A stretch of 34,553 nucleotides of DNA from Sulfurovaceae bacterium (GTDB lineage Bacteria > Campylobacterota > Campylobacteria > Campylobacterales > Sulfurovaceae): assembly GCA_016744805.1 (NCBI GenBank), contig JADGDQ010000023.1, positions 1 to 34,553 on the forward strand. Direction: 5' to 3'. Positions within the stretch are counted from its first letter, which is position 1. Every line of letters starts with the position of its first letter. This document shows, in pieces, positions 1 through 8,614 of the stretch. The position numbers were made by a program, and so were the translations under genes. The notes under the pieces were generated by a model, which was given only the letters and a program-made list of their open reading frames with translations, did not search any database and had not been told where the DNA came from.

Positions 1-211
1 TGTTACGGTTTGCACTTCTATTTCGATTAGCACCGCCACCTCTTCCTCGTCTAGCTTCTGCTTTGTTCATAAATGATATATTTATTTGAGCATCTAATAT
101 ACTATGGTTATTGTATTGTCTACTTTCTTGAATACTTATTGATGGAGACAAAAATCCTATTGCTACGGCAACAATAGCAAATTTAGCGAAAATAAAATTT
201 TTATTTTTCAT
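1..211 (-). CDS. Exported Gly/Arg/Asn-rich protein, N-terminal part (runs off the window edge)
   Basis: Seventy codons are visible, from the ATG at 211 to the window edge. The start has a good Shine-Dalgarno (AAAGGAAA) and lies 13 bp after the stop of the DUF2092 gene, so the two probably form an operon. The N-terminus is a basic head (MKNKN) with a hydrophobic core (FIFAKFAIVAVAIGFLSP), i.e. a signal peptide or anchor. The visible C-terminal part turns into a low-complexity stretch rich in Gly, Arg and Asn (RRGRGGG, then RNRS/NRN repeats). Family not identified. Likely secreted or cell-envelope, together with its DUF2092 neighbour. Confidence 0.6.
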   Translation of the reverse strand, partial: MKNKNFIFAKFAIVAVAIGFLSPSISIQESRQYNNHSILDAQINISFMNKAEARRGRGGGANRNRSANRN

Positions 212-224
212 ACGATTTCCTTTT

Positions 225-932
225 TTATTGTATAGGTTCTATAGAGATTTTACTAGCATTTTTAGGAGCAGTAAAAACAAAATCACTATCTACTATCTTT
301 TTTTTGTCTTTCCAAAATATAGTTGTAACTTTTTTGATAGTATCTTTACGATTTTTAGTAATAATAATATAATGTTTTACTAATGGTTTTTCACCTGTTG
401 CAACCCATATATGAACCTCTTTTTGTTTGTCTGAAAATGCTATATAATCACAAAGAACACCTTGTACATCTACTGTACCAAAGTATTTACTCTTTTTAAA
501 TTTTACTCTTTTACCCATATCACTATAGATAAGTTGTGCTAAAGGAGCTTTAATATCAAAATTCTCAAATATATAATCTAAAGTACCGTTAATAGTTTTT
601 GGTGTTTTTAATTGACCATAGTAGTTGTAGTCATAATCTATAATTGTATACATTCCATTATTAATATAACTAGTTCTTTTTTTAAGGTCACCTGTAACAT
701 CAATACGAACATTATGAGGACGATCTACTTTGACTGAAACAGTATGAGTATTTTTATTCTCATCTAATTGATTAACAATAATAGCATCAAATGCATATTT
801 CTCTTTTGTATCTAAGTAGTCATAAGCTTTTTTAGCTACATCTTGGGCTGTTAGTTGTGATGCTAAGAGAGAAGAGGTTCCTAGTAGCAGACTAACTCCT
901 ATAGCATAGAGCAGTTTGTGAGGTGTTGTCAT
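225..932 (-). CDS. DUF2092 family predicted periplasmic protein
   Basis: 235 residues, full length for the family. Residues 1-24 form a signal peptide (hydrophobic core LLYAIGVSLLLGTSSLLAS), so export is expected. The mature part looks like the DUF2092 fold, a LolA/LolB-like beta structure: an early stretch on the effect of oxidation or reduction of a substrate (VDRPHNVRIDVTGD), a YDYNYYGQLKTP strand, and a late KHYIIITK..KKVTTIFW segment. This identification is from pattern memory. The function of the family is unknown; a lipid- or lipoprotein-binding role is only suggested by fold. AAGGAATAATT precedes the ATG, with a -10 box 37 bp upstream. It is followed closely by the Gly/Arg-rich exported gene. 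Confidence 0.7.
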   Translation of the reverse strand: MTTPHKLLYAIGVSLLLGTSSLLASQLTAQDVAKKAYDYLDTKEKYAFDAIIVNQLDENKNTHTVSVKVDRPHNVRIDVTGDLKKRTSYINNGMYTIIDYDYNYYGQLKTPKTINGTLDYIFENFDIKAPLAQLIYSDMGKRVKFKKSKYFGTVDVQGVLCDYIAFSDKQKEVHIWVATGEKPLVKHYIIITKNRKDTIKKVTTIFWKDKKKIVDSDFVFTAPKNASKISIEPIQ

Positions 933-968
933 AATTATTCCTTAAGTGTAATTTTTTCTATAATACTT

Positions 969-974
969 ATTATA
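969..974 (-). promoter_or_regulatory. -10 box for the DUF2092 gene
   Basis: Read on the minus strand this is TATAAT, preceded by GC (GCTATAAT), the form seen before several genes here. It lies 37 bp upstream of the DUF2092 ATG. No -35 element is obvious, as is usual for sigma-70 promoters of Campylobacterota. Confidence 0.5.
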
Positions 975-1014
975 GCTTATCAATCATAAAGCTAAATTAC
1001 TTTGTACTATCTTC

Positions 1015-1332
1015 TTAAAGTATACTTTCTAGTTCGCTAATAGCATCTTTAAGAGATTGAAAATGAGATTCACAACTAGCTTTATCACTAGTATTAGCAC
1101 TTGCTATTAATGAATTTACAGCAGTTTGCATAGTAGTTAACTGAAAATGACTAATATGTGTTGTTATCATATCCGAAGCCATAATAACACTAGTAAAATC
1201 TTCAGAATCTATAGATACATTTATTATATCAATAATATTAGGAAGTTCTGCACTAACCTCTGTTAACATACCTTTTACCTCGTCTACAGAACAGTTAAAG
1301 TTTGTAGCTATGGCACTTAAATCTATACTCAT
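1015..1332 (-). CDS. Small all-helical protein, possibly a degenerate Hpt-like domain
   Basis: 105 residues from the ATG at 1332, chosen over an upstream ATG at 1395 because AAGGAG sits 7 nt before it. The 1395 version would add a Tyr-rich tail and start only a few bases after the -10 box. The protein is acidic and predicted all-helical (IATNFNCSVDEVKGM, then long amphipathic helices to LKDAISELESIL). The helix spacing recalls histidine phosphotransfer (Hpt) domains, with a His pair (THISHF) near the usual phospho-His position. The HxxKG signature is absent, so this resemblance is weak. No signal peptide; single-gene transcript. Function unknown. Confidence 0.6.
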   Translation of the reverse strand: MSIDLSAIATNFNCSVDEVKGMLTEVSAELPNIIDIINVSIDSEDFTSVIMASDMITTHISHFQLTTMQTAVNSLIASANTSDKASCESHFQSLKDAISELESIL

Positions 1333-1380
1333 ATCATTCTCCTTACATAAAATTGATAGTTTATCTATCTTGTAATAATA

Positions 1381-1386
1381 ATTATA
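1381..1386 (-). promoter_or_regulatory. -10 box for the small helical protein gene
   Basis: TATAAT on the minus strand, 48 bp upstream of the chosen ATG at 1332. The surrounding 1396-1480 stretch is nearly pure A/T, as expected for a divergent promoter region shared with the DUF2339 gene. Confidence 0.4.
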
Positions 1387-1477
1387 CTCGTACAAATATA
1401 ATAGAAGCTTAAGTATTACTAATAAAATAATAACTATCAGAGTAATAATAATAAATAAAAAAAGAGTAATTTTTCGC

Positions 1478-1483
1478 TATAAT
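1478..1483 (+). promoter_or_regulatory. -10 box immediately before the DUF2339 start codon
   Basis: TATAAT preceded by TTTTTCGC, ending 5 nt before the ATG at 1489. Transcription normally starts 6-7 nt after the -10 hexamer, which would put the first base at or next to the A of ATG. The only purine-rich stretch (AGAGG) touches the ATG and is too close to act as a Shine-Dalgarno. A leaderless mRNA is the simplest reading. Confidence 0.5.
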
Positions 1484-1488
1484 AGAGG

Positions 1489-3924
1489 ATGGAATATATC
1501 ATATATATAGCACTTTTTATTATTATCTATTCACTCCATAAACGGATTACTTCTCTTGAAAAAGAGATAAGTATGATGAGACCCAAAAAAGATATTTTTA
1601 TAAGTGATACTCAGGTTTATATCCCCCAAAAACCACTCTTTAGAGTGCCTCAGTTTATTCAAGAGTATTTTAGTAGAGGCAATATAGTCGTCAAGATTGG
1701 TGGGGTTGTACTTTTTTTTGGTTTGGCATTTTTTGTTAAATATGTTGCCCAAAATAATTTTGTAACTATTCATGTGCGACTTATGGGTCTTACAATAGTA
1801 GCCTTAGCCATGATTGCTATTGGGTGGAGATTACGCTTGAAAGAGGAGCAGTATGGGACTACTCTTCAAGGGTTAGGTATAGGAGTACTCTATCTTGTAG
1901 TCTTTGGGGCTTCCAAACTCTATGCTCTTTTACCTTTGGAGTTGGCTTTTGTTATTATGTTTTTTATTGTAGGGGTAGGCTCACTCTTGGCGGTGGTACA
2001 AAATGCTTTTTATTTGGCACTTTTTGCTACTGTGGGTGGATTTTTGTCTCCTATTTTGGTCTCGGATGGTAGTGGCTCACATATAGTTCTGTTTAGTTAC
2101 TATGCACTCCTCAATCTAGGTATTTTTGCTATAGCTTGGTACCGTTCGTGGCGAGTACTAAATATTAGTGGGTTCTTTTTTACTTTTGTTATTGCTACAG
2201 CTTGGGGTATTTTGCGTTATGAGCCAGAATTATTGATGAGTACAGAGCCATTTTTGATACTCTTTTTTCTCTTTTATATAGCTATCTCTCTGCTCTTTAG
2301 CCTCAAACAGCCTTGGCAACTTGATAAATTTTTGGATGTAACTTTGATATTTGGTCTGCCTCTTATAGCGTTTTCACTGCAAACAGCTTTAGTATACGAG
2401 ATAGAAAATGGAGTCTTGTATAGTGCTATTGTGGTGGGGTCATTTTATATGATTCTTGCCAAGATACTCTTTAGGTTTGCTCAGATAAAACTCCTTGCCC
2501 AATCATTTTTGGTATTAGGTGTTATCTTCTATACTATAGCTATACCGTATATTTTTGACGATGATATAAGCCTCTCTTTGTGGACAATTGAATCTGTGGC
2601 TATTATATGGATAGCTCTACAACAAAATCGCAATTTTCTTAGAATTATTGGGCAGGTTTTAGAGATATTCTCAGTTTTGTTATTTATCCTTCACTCTCTA
2701 TTTTCTTCTTTTGAGAGAGCTTTTATGAATGCTGTTTTTTTGGAATATACTATTATAGTAGGTGCTTTGCTCTGGACATCTTATCTTTTATACTCATTAA
2801 AAAAAGATGATATTTTAGATGTGAGTTCACAATTATTTTTATATATAGCTCTAGGAGTTTTGATATTCTCTGGTCTACTCCAAACAGAGATTCTTGATTT
2901 TCCACAAGGCAATAGTATGCTTATATACATTGCTATACATACAGCACTCCTTATAATAATTGCAACTAGACTCAACTGGCATAGGCTTGTAGATATACTC
3001 CAACTCTATCTTTTTGTAGGCATTATATTTTTTATTACACTCCTCTCCAAATACGCTACTTCTCATCCTTTTGAGGGTATAGGATTTATTGCAATTATGC
3101 TCTTTTTTCTTCTGCATTTTATTCTCTTATACCGTTTTGATAGCTCTTGGAGTTACCAAAATCGTCTGCATCCTATAGGATTATGGGTCTTAATATCACT
3201 GCTTATCATAGAGTCTCATTACCATAGTAAGTTACTCAGTTCTAACCTAACTTACCAAGCAATAGGATTAGGGAGTGTACCTACTCTATTTATAGTTGGA
3301 ATCCTTTTTAGCAAAAGATTTTTACCCCTATCACTTGAAAAATATAGTCAAAATTATCGTCTAGTTGGAGTAGGGGGATTGATGTTTATGCTAGGAGTGT
3401 GGCAGTTATATGGATTTACCTTAGATGCTAACCCTTTGCCTTTGAGTTATATCCCAATATTTAATCCTTTGGATTTGCTACAGATAGTAGGCGTTATGCT
3501 TTTGATATATTGGCTTATTATCTATAGAGATAATTTTATATCCCATGATAAAACGGCTCTCTTTCTAAGTGCCTTTTTGCTATTGATTGTATTAGTTAGT
3601 GTACTCTTAGCACGAACTATACACTTCTATTTTGGGGTAGAGTATGAGATTGTGGCTTTGCTTGATAGCTTGGTGTTTCAGTCAGGAGTCTCTATTCTTT
3701 GGAGTAGTATTGCTATTTCGATGATGCTTTTGGGCAAAAAATATCAAAGCCGTAATGTGTGGTTGAGTGGTATGGGGTTACTCCTCGTTGTGATAGCCAA
3801 GCTCTTTGTTGTAGAACTCTCAAATAGTGCTACAATAGAGCGAATTATATCTTTTGTGAGTGTAGGATTGATGATGCTTGTAATAGGCTATTTTACATCA
3901 ATCCCACCCAAAAAGGAGTCTTAG
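1489..3924 (+). CDS. DUF2339 family polytopic membrane protein
   Basis: 811 residues. After an N-terminal hydrophobic segment (YIIYIALFIIIYSL) comes a short coiled coil (HKRITSLEKEISMM), the usual DUF2339 beginning, which supports the ATG at 1489. A short soluble linker follows. From about residue 68 to the end there are more than 20 hydrophobic segments, opening with GNIVVKIGGVVLFFGLAFFVKY, which matches the family's conserved region. It would sit in the inner membrane; its activity is unknown, and no catalytic motif was seen. The last 4 bases overlap the convergent DJ-1 gene. No Shine-Dalgarno; see the adjacent -10 box. An internal ATG pair at codons 29-30 is a less likely start. Confidence 0.85.
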   Translation: MEYIIYIALFIIIYSLHKRITSLEKEISMMRPKKDIFISDTQVYIPQKPLFRVPQFIQEYFSRGNIVVKIGGVVLFFGLAFFVKYVAQNNFVTIHVRLMGLTIVALAMIAIGWRLRLKEEQYGTTLQGLGIGVLYLVVFGASKLYALLPLELAFVIMFFIVGVGSLLAVVQNAFYLALFATVGGFLSPILVSDGSGSHIVLFSYYALLNLGIFAIAWYRSWRVLNISGFFFTFVIATAWGILRYEPELLMSTEPFLILFFLFYIAISLLFSLKQPWQLDKFLDVTLIFGLPLIAFSLQTALVYEIENGVLYSAIVVGSFYMILAKILFRFAQIKLLAQSFLVLGVIFYTIAIPYIFDDDISLSLWTIESVAIIWIALQQNRNFLRIIGQVLEIFSVLLFILHSLFSSFERAFMNAVFLEYTIIVGALLWTSYLLYSLKKDDILDVSSQLFLYIALGVLIFSGLLQTEILDFPQGNSMLIYIAIHTALLIIIATRLNWHRLVDILQLYLFVGIIFFITLLSKYATSHPFEGIGFIAIMLFFLLHFILLYRFDSSWSYQNRLHPIGLWVLISLLIIESHYHSKLLSSNLTYQAIGLGSVPTLFIVGILFSKRFLPLSLEKYSQNYRLVGVGGLMFMLGVWQLYGFTLDANPLPLSYIPIFNPLDLLQIVGVMLLIYWLIIYRDNFISHDKTALFLSAFLLLIVLVSVLLARTIHFYFGVEYEIVALLDSLVFQSGVSILWSSIAISMMLLGKKYQSRNVWLSGMGLLLVVIAKLFVVELSNSATIERIISFVSVGLMMLVIGYFTSIPPKKES

Positions 3925-4484
3925 CAAAAGTCAGTAAGCGTTCCTGCTTTTACTGCCTCGTAGCTCTCATCACCCACTAGCTCTTTGACTATACTTAATG
4001 CAAAACAGATAGCAGTAGCAGGTCCCCTAGAGGTGATTACTTTGTTATCAATAACTACTTTTTGAGAGCTTGTATAGCCATCGAGTTTAATCTTCTCTTC
4101 GGCTGATGGGTAGCATGTGTAGGTGTGGCTAAGTACTCCTGCTACATGCAGAGCATACGGACCAGCACACATCGCACCAATATATTTATCTTTGGCTTTA
4201 AACTCTTTGAGCAGATTTTGTACTAACTCATTTTGAGCCAAATGCTCTGTACCACCCCAACCACCAGGAAGTACAATCATATCATACTCATCAACAAGAG
4301 CATATTTAATAGGAACATCTGCTTGGAGTGTAATCCCATTAGCCCCTGTTACTAATGCTGTGTCAAGCTCACCATTAAGATAGGCACTCACTACTTCAAT
4401 CCCACCTCTACGCATAATATCAATCAGAGCTACAGCCTCAATCTCTTCAAATCCTTCTGCTAGTGGTACCAATACTTTTGCCAT
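3921..4484 (-). CDS. DJ-1/PfpI family protein (YajL/ThiJ-like)
   Basis: 187 residues, the usual length. The nucleophile elbow GAMCAGPYAL puts the reactive Cys at residue 106, the same number as in human DJ-1. The acidic partner is the last Glu of EGFEEIE (E16). VLPGGWGG and ITSRGPATAICFAL are further family motifs. DJ-1 proteins are cytosolic and are linked to oxidative-stress protection, chaperone activity and glyoxalase or deglycase chemistry; which applies here is open. Where human DJ-1 has His126, this protein has the CYP context instead, as in other bacterial members. AAAGGAATAAAC precedes the ATG. Its 3' end overlaps the end of the DUF2339 gene on the other strand. Confidence 0.9.
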   Translation of the reverse strand: MAKVLVPLAEGFEEIEAVALIDIMRRGGIEVVSAYLNGELDTALVTGANGITLQADVPIKYALVDEYDMIVLPGGWGGTEHLAQNELVQNLLKEFKAKDKYIGAMCAGPYALHVAGVLSHTYTCYPSAEEKIKLDGYTSSQKVVIDNKVITSRGPATAICFALSIVKELVGDESYEAVKAGTLTDFC

Positions 4485-4531
4485 GTTTATTCCTTTTTTA
4501 TCATTATCTCAAAATAGAATAATATTTTAGA

Positions 4532-4537
4532 TATACT
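4532..4537 (+). promoter_or_regulatory. -10 box for cysS
   Basis: TATACT preceded by TTTTAGA, 30 bp upstream of the cysS ATG and followed by a Shine-Dalgarno (TAAGGT). The intergenic gap 4485-4567 is divergent with the DJ-1 gene. Confidence 0.4.
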
Positions 4538-4567
4538 TTCAAAAATAAATCTATAAGGTACGCCATT

Positions 4568-5968
4568 ATGTATATATATGACACGCTACATAAAACAAAA
4601 CTTCTTTTTGAACCTATTATTGATGGTGAAGTATCTATCTATCTGTGTGGTCCTACTGTCTATGATAACGCACATCTAGGACATGCTAGAAGCTCTCTTA
4701 GTTTTGATTTGCTTGTACGAACACTCAAAGCCTTAGGCTACAATGTCACACTTGCCCAAAATTTTACAGATGTAGATGATAAGATTATTACCAAGATTCA
4801 AGAGACAGGCAAAACACTCAAAGAGATTACAGAGTACTACATCTCTAGCTACAAACAAGAGATGTCTGCTCTTCATATCCAAGAGGCCTCACTCCAACCC
4901 AAAGCAACAGAGTCTATGGAGGCAATAGAGGAGATGATACTCAAACTTATCAATCTAGGGTTTGCCTACCGTGTAGAGAGTGGAGATGTCTATTTTGATA
5001 CATCCAAAGATAGTCTCTATGGAAGCATCTCGCACCGTGTAGCAGATGATGCAGTCACACAGAGCCGTATAGAGGTCAACCAAGTCAAAAAAAACCCAAA
5101 AGATTTTGCTCTTTGGAAAGCATGTAGTAGCCAAGATATAATCTGTTTTGATACACAACTCTCTTCAGGTCGCCCAGGGTGGCATATAGAGTGTTCGGCT
5201 ATGATTGCCAAGCATTTTGTAGGGACACAAGAGTATAGCATAGATATTCACGCAGGTGGAGCCGATTTGCTCTTTCCGCATCACGAAAATGAAGCATCAC
5301 AAAGCAGATGTGCAAGTGGGCATGAACTCTCCAAATACTGGATGCATAATGGTTTTGTGCAGATTGATGGAGAAAAAATGAGCAAGTCTCTTGGTAATAG
5401 CTTTTTCCTCAAAGATGCTCTCAATATATATGATGGTGAGATTCTCCGCTACTACCTAGGCTCTGTACATTACCGTAATGATTTTAACTTCAACGAAGAG
5501 GATTTACTTACAAGCAAAAAGAGACTAGACAAGCTCTATAGACTCAAAAAGAGAGTCACCCCCTCCAAAGCATCTACTGTAGCCAAAGGTTTTCAAAAAG
5601 CTCTCTTGGATGCTATGAGTGATGACCTCAATGTCTCTGTAGCCTTGAGTGTCATAGACCAGATGGTAGCAGAGACAAATGAGAGATTAGATAACAACCC
5701 CAAAGAGAAAGCTCTCAAAAAAGAGGTTCTAGCAAATATAGATTATATCTTTGAGCTTCTAGGCTTTGGAGGGAAAGAGCCTTATGAGTATTTTCAAATT
5801 GGTGTAGACCAAGAGCTAAAAGAGCAGATAGAGGCACTTATCTTACAACGAACCCAAGCCAAAAAAGAGAAAGACTTTGCTTTATGTGACGCTCTTAGAG
5901 ATGAGTTAGAGAGTATGGATATTATGATTATGGATACACATCAAGGAACAGTTTGGGAAAAAATATGA
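4568..5968 (+). CDS. cysS: Cysteinyl-tRNA synthetase
   Basis: 466 residues, full length. The enzyme charges tRNA-Cys with cysteine in the cytosol. Class I signatures are intact: HLGH at residues 36-39 and KMSKS at 270-274. The zinc site that selects cysteine is visible as C27, C209 (GWHIEC), H238 (FPHHENE) and E242. The C-terminal third (from about 320) is the helical DALR/anticodon-binding part, ending with the typical AKKEKDFALCDALRDEL stretch. It has its own promoter after the divergent DJ-1 gene and ends just before the outer-membrane protein gene. Nothing unusual. Confidence 0.98.
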   Translation: MYIYDTLHKTKLLFEPIIDGEVSIYLCGPTVYDNAHLGHARSSLSFDLLVRTLKALGYNVTLAQNFTDVDDKIITKIQETGKTLKEITEYYISSYKQEMSALHIQEASLQPKATESMEAIEEMILKLINLGFAYRVESGDVYFDTSKDSLYGSISHRVADDAVTQSRIEVNQVKKNPKDFALWKACSSQDIICFDTQLSSGRPGWHIECSAMIAKHFVGTQEYSIDIHAGGADLLFPHHENEASQSRCASGHELSKYWMHNGFVQIDGEKMSKSLGNSFFLKDALNIYDGEILRYYLGSVHYRNDFNFNEEDLLTSKKRLDKLYRLKKRVTPSKASTVAKGFQKALLDAMSDDLNVSVALSVIDQMVAETNERLDNNPKEKALKKEVLANIDYIFELLGFGGKEPYEYFQIGVDQELKEQIEALILQRTQAKKEKDFALCDALRDELESMDIMIMDTHQGTVWEKI

Positions 5969-5974
5969 TATACT
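5969..5974 (+). promoter_or_regulatory. -10 box for the outer-membrane protein gene
   Basis: TATACT beginning directly after the cysS stop codon and 34 bp before the next ATG, with AAGGACAAC as Shine-Dalgarno in between. It suggests the next gene can be transcribed independently of cysS. Confidence 0.35.
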
Positions 5975-6008
5975 TTAAAGACAATATATATTCAAGGACA
6001 ACACTACT

Positions 6009-6557
6009 ATGAAAAATTTTATCTCTATTCTTCTTTTGGCACTTCTCTTCTCTCCTACTCTCCAAGCAGACGCTACACAGATGCATGCTAAAGAGATAAT
6101 TATCGAAGAGGTAGAGCAGTATCCATTTATAGGTCTTGTTGGGGCATATAATAGCGATTTTGAGAATAATGCTCTTATTGGTTTTAGATTTGGTATGCAA
6201 AATAATGTTTGGCGAACCTCTTTTACCTATGAAGAGAATTTTGATGAATATAAAGCATTTCTTATCCAAGTAGACCGCACTATTGTAGCAGGACTATTTT
6301 CGGGATTGGGTCGTATCTATATAGGTGCATCAGGAGGCTGGATTGATACTGGTGATACTCCTACAGAGATATTAGATTTGGACACACTAGAGAGTATCTC
6401 TTCTGATGGATATACTATAGGAGTTAATATAGGTTTGATGTACTACATCTCTGACCAACTTGACCTGAGTATAGATTACCGCTATCTTAGTGTAGAAGAT
6501 GTTATGGCTATTGATAAAATAACAGGCTTTAGTATCGCCTTGCATTATTTCTTTTAA
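6009..6557 (+). CDS. Outer-membrane beta-barrel protein (porin-like, small)
   Basis: 182 residues. Residues 1-20 are a clear Sec signal peptide (KNFISILLLALLFSPTLQA, cleavage after LQA). The mature chain is a run of alternating polar/aromatic beta-strands (FIGLVGAYNS, ALIGFRFGMQ, RIYIGASGGWI, YTIGVNIGLMYYI, LDLSIDYRYLSV). It ends ...FSIALHYFF; a terminal Phe after a last amphipathic strand is the BAM recognition signature of outer-membrane barrels. Size suggests an 8-stranded OmpA/OmpW-like barrel. The substrate or role is unknown. It lies 40 bp after cysS and 8 bp before radA. Confidence 0.8.
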   Translation: MKNFISILLLALLFSPTLQADATQMHAKEIIIEEVEQYPFIGLVGAYNSDFENNALIGFRFGMQNNVWRTSFTYEENFDEYKAFLIQVDRTIVAGLFSGLGRIYIGASGGWIDTGDTPTEILDLDTLESISSDGYTIGVNIGLMYYISDQLDLSIDYRYLSVEDVMAIDKITGFSIALHYFF

Positions 6558-6565
6558 TCGCTTTT

Positions 6566-7915
6566 ATGGCAAAGAAAAAAACGCTCTTTGAGTGTCAGGC
6601 GTGTGGGTTTCAGTCTCCTCGATGGATGGGAAAATGTACAGGTTGTGGTGCGTGGGACACTCTTGTAGAGCTTAGTACTCAGCAGATACAATTCCTCAAA
6701 GAGACAGCCTCCTCTAACCCCAAAACCAACACTATCAAAGCAATTCCCATCACAGAGGTGGCAGAAGATAATATTATCCGCTTTAGCTCTGGCAGTCGAG
6801 AGTTAGATTTGGTATTAGGGGGTGGGATAGTCCCTGGGTCTCTTACGCTTATTGGTGGAAGCCCTGGGATTGGAAAGTCTACACTTCTGCTCAAAATAGC
6901 AGGAAACCTAGCAAGAGAGAACCAAAGAGTACTCTATGTATCAGGAGAGGAGTCCGCATCACAGATAAAGATGCGTGCAAACCGCCTAGAAGCCAACCAC
7001 AACCAGCTCTATCTACTCTCTGAAATCAATCTGCAATCTGTGCTTATGGAGATAGAGGAGATGGAGTATGCCTTTATTGTAATTGACTCCATACAGACTC
7101 TCTACTCCGAAGAGACCCCCTCTGCCCCTGGTTCTGTGACACAGGTGCGAACCATCACTTTTGAGTTGATGCGTGTTGCAAAATCTAGGAATATCCCCAT
7201 CTTTATTATTGGGCATATTACCAAAGATGGTTCAATAGCAGGACCTAGAGTACTAGAGCATATGGTAGATACTGTACTCTATTTTGAGGGTGATACCAAT
7301 TCAGAGCTAAGAATCCTTAGAGGCTTCAAAAACCGTTTTGGCTCTACTAACGAGGTAGGTATATTCGAGATGAACAAAGAGGGACTCAATGATGCCAAAA
7401 GCATGGCAGGAAAGTTCTTTAACAAAGACAAACTCCAATCAGGCTCTGCACTGACCGTTATAATGGAAGGAAGTCGCCCAATTATCATAGAAGTACAAGC
7501 CCTTGTAAGTGAAGCCTACTCCCACCCCAAACGAAGCTCCACAGGATTTGACAATAACCGCTTAACAATGCTTTTGGCTCTTTTGGAAAAAAAGTTAGAT
7601 TTACCTTTGAGTACTTATGATGTCTTTATTAATATCTCTGGAGGTATCAAAATCAACGAACCCTCCGCAGACCTTGCTATTATCGCTGCTATTTTGAGTA
7701 GCTACAGAGATAGAGAACTTAGCACAGAGACAATATTTATAGGCGAAGTCAGCCTTACAGGAGAGATTAGAGAAGTAAGCGGACTCTCCCAACGCCTCAA
7801 AGAGATACAAACCCAAGGCTTCTCCAAAGCCATAATCCCCAACAAACCCATAGAAGAGAGCTCCATCAAATGCTTTATAGCCGATGAGGTCTCTAAGGTA
7901 GTGGAGTGGATGTAA
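6566..7915 (+). CDS. radA: DNA repair protein RadA
   Basis: 449 residues. RadA is a RecA-like ATPase that drives branch migration and helps process recombination intermediates. In order: a zinc finger with C10, C13, C24 and C27; a RecA-like core with Walker A GGSPGIGKST (K104) and VIDSIQTL as Walker B; the RadA-specific KNRFG motif at about residue 256; and a C-terminal Lon-protease-like domain (NISGGIKINEPSADLAI). All key residues are present. There is no clear Shine-Dalgarno, and the ATG follows the previous stop by 8 bp, so translational coupling is likely. A decayed copy of its last 116 bp lies at 12881-12977. Confidence 0.98.
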   Translation: MAKKKTLFECQACGFQSPRWMGKCTGCGAWDTLVELSTQQIQFLKETASSNPKTNTIKAIPITEVAEDNIIRFSSGSRELDLVLGGGIVPGSLTLIGGSPGIGKSTLLLKIAGNLARENQRVLYVSGEESASQIKMRANRLEANHNQLYLLSEINLQSVLMEIEEMEYAFIVIDSIQTLYSEETPSAPGSVTQVRTITFELMRVAKSRNIPIFIIGHITKDGSIAGPRVLEHMVDTVLYFEGDTNSELRILRGFKNRFGSTNEVGIFEMNKEGLNDAKSMAGKFFNKDKLQSGSALTVIMEGSRPIIIEVQALVSEAYSHPKRSSTGFDNNRLTMLLALLEKKLDLPLSTYDVFINISGGIKINEPSADLAIIAAILSSYRDRELSTETIFIGEVSLTGEIREVSGLSQRLKEIQTQGFSKAIIPNKPIEESSIKCFIADEVSKVVEWM

Positions 7916-7947
7916 TATATCAATAGTTTGAATATACTTGATATATT
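7914..7947. terminator. Inverted repeat at the convergent radA / YiiX-like gene ends
   Basis: AATATATCAA (7914-7923) and TTGATATATT (7938-7947) form a perfect 10-bp stem with a 14-nt loop. It spans the junction of two convergent stop codons. It is very AT-rich and has no long T-run, so it may be only a weak bidirectional terminator. Confidence 0.3.
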
Positions 7948-8558
7948 TGCTGTGCTTCTGAGAGGTCTTTGGGTGTAATCATAATTCTATCTAGTGGGAT
8001 TTTATTTTCTATAGAGAGTATAAAATCTTTGTATGGTTTCCAATTAAGAGATTCTAGTTTTACAAGTTTACCCAAATTCTCCGAAGTAGCTCTTTTGTAA
8101 GATTTGAAGATAAGTTCCGAACAGTAAATTTTTGCATCATCTAATTTATAAAAGAAATCATAAGGCTCTCCCAAAAATTTAGCACTCTCTAGCAGGGTCT
8201 CTTTGATATGTTTCTGATAGGCTTCTTTAAATCTATACACCGCAAAACTATCTCCTCTTCCGCGTAAAATCCAAAGATACAAATGTGTATCTTTGACACT
8301 TCCTATAGCTTCTCTAACATACCATGAACCATCTTTTTGAACAAGTAATCCTGTATGAGAATAGGGTGAGTTTGTTACTCCCTCAATGACTTTTGTAAGC
8401 TCAGCAAAAGGGAGAGATTGAAATATAATATCCCCCTCTTTGGGTTTATAAGTAATATATCCATACAGAGGTGATAAAAAGATATATAACAAAAAACCAA
8501 TAAGCAGTGAAAACCTAGCTTTACCCCATTTTGTATTGGGAAAAATTTTTATTTTCAT
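7920..8558 (-). CDS. YiiX/YebB-like NlpC/P60-superfamily cysteine hydrolase (permuted papain fold)
   Basis: 212 residues. A hydrophobic segment at about 14-35 (FSLLIGFLLYIFLSPLYGYITY) acts as a signal anchor. GDIIFQSLPFAELT opens the domain. The permuted catalytic order of this group is visible: His first (SPYSHTGLLV), Cys later (KIYCSELIFKSY). Members are thought to cleave amide or peptide bonds in cell-wall or lipid substrates; here the substrate is unknown. It would act in the periplasm or at the membrane face. Shine-Dalgarno AAAGGAGT, 8 nt before the ATG. Its 3' end faces radA at 5 bp. Confidence 0.8.
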   Translation of the reverse strand: MKIKIFPNTKWGKARFSLLIGFLLYIFLSPLYGYITYKPKEGDIIFQSLPFAELTKVIEGVTNSPYSHTGLLVQKDGSWYVREAIGSVKDTHLYLWILRGRGDSFAVYRFKEAYQKHIKETLLESAKFLGEPYDFFYKLDDAKIYCSELIFKSYKRATSENLGKLVKLESLNWKPYKDFILSIENKIPLDRIMITPKDLSEAQQIYQVYSNY

Positions 8559-8614
8559 TCTGACACTCCTTTTTATAAAGAAGTATATCAGAATATATTA
8601 TATAGTGTCAAGTG

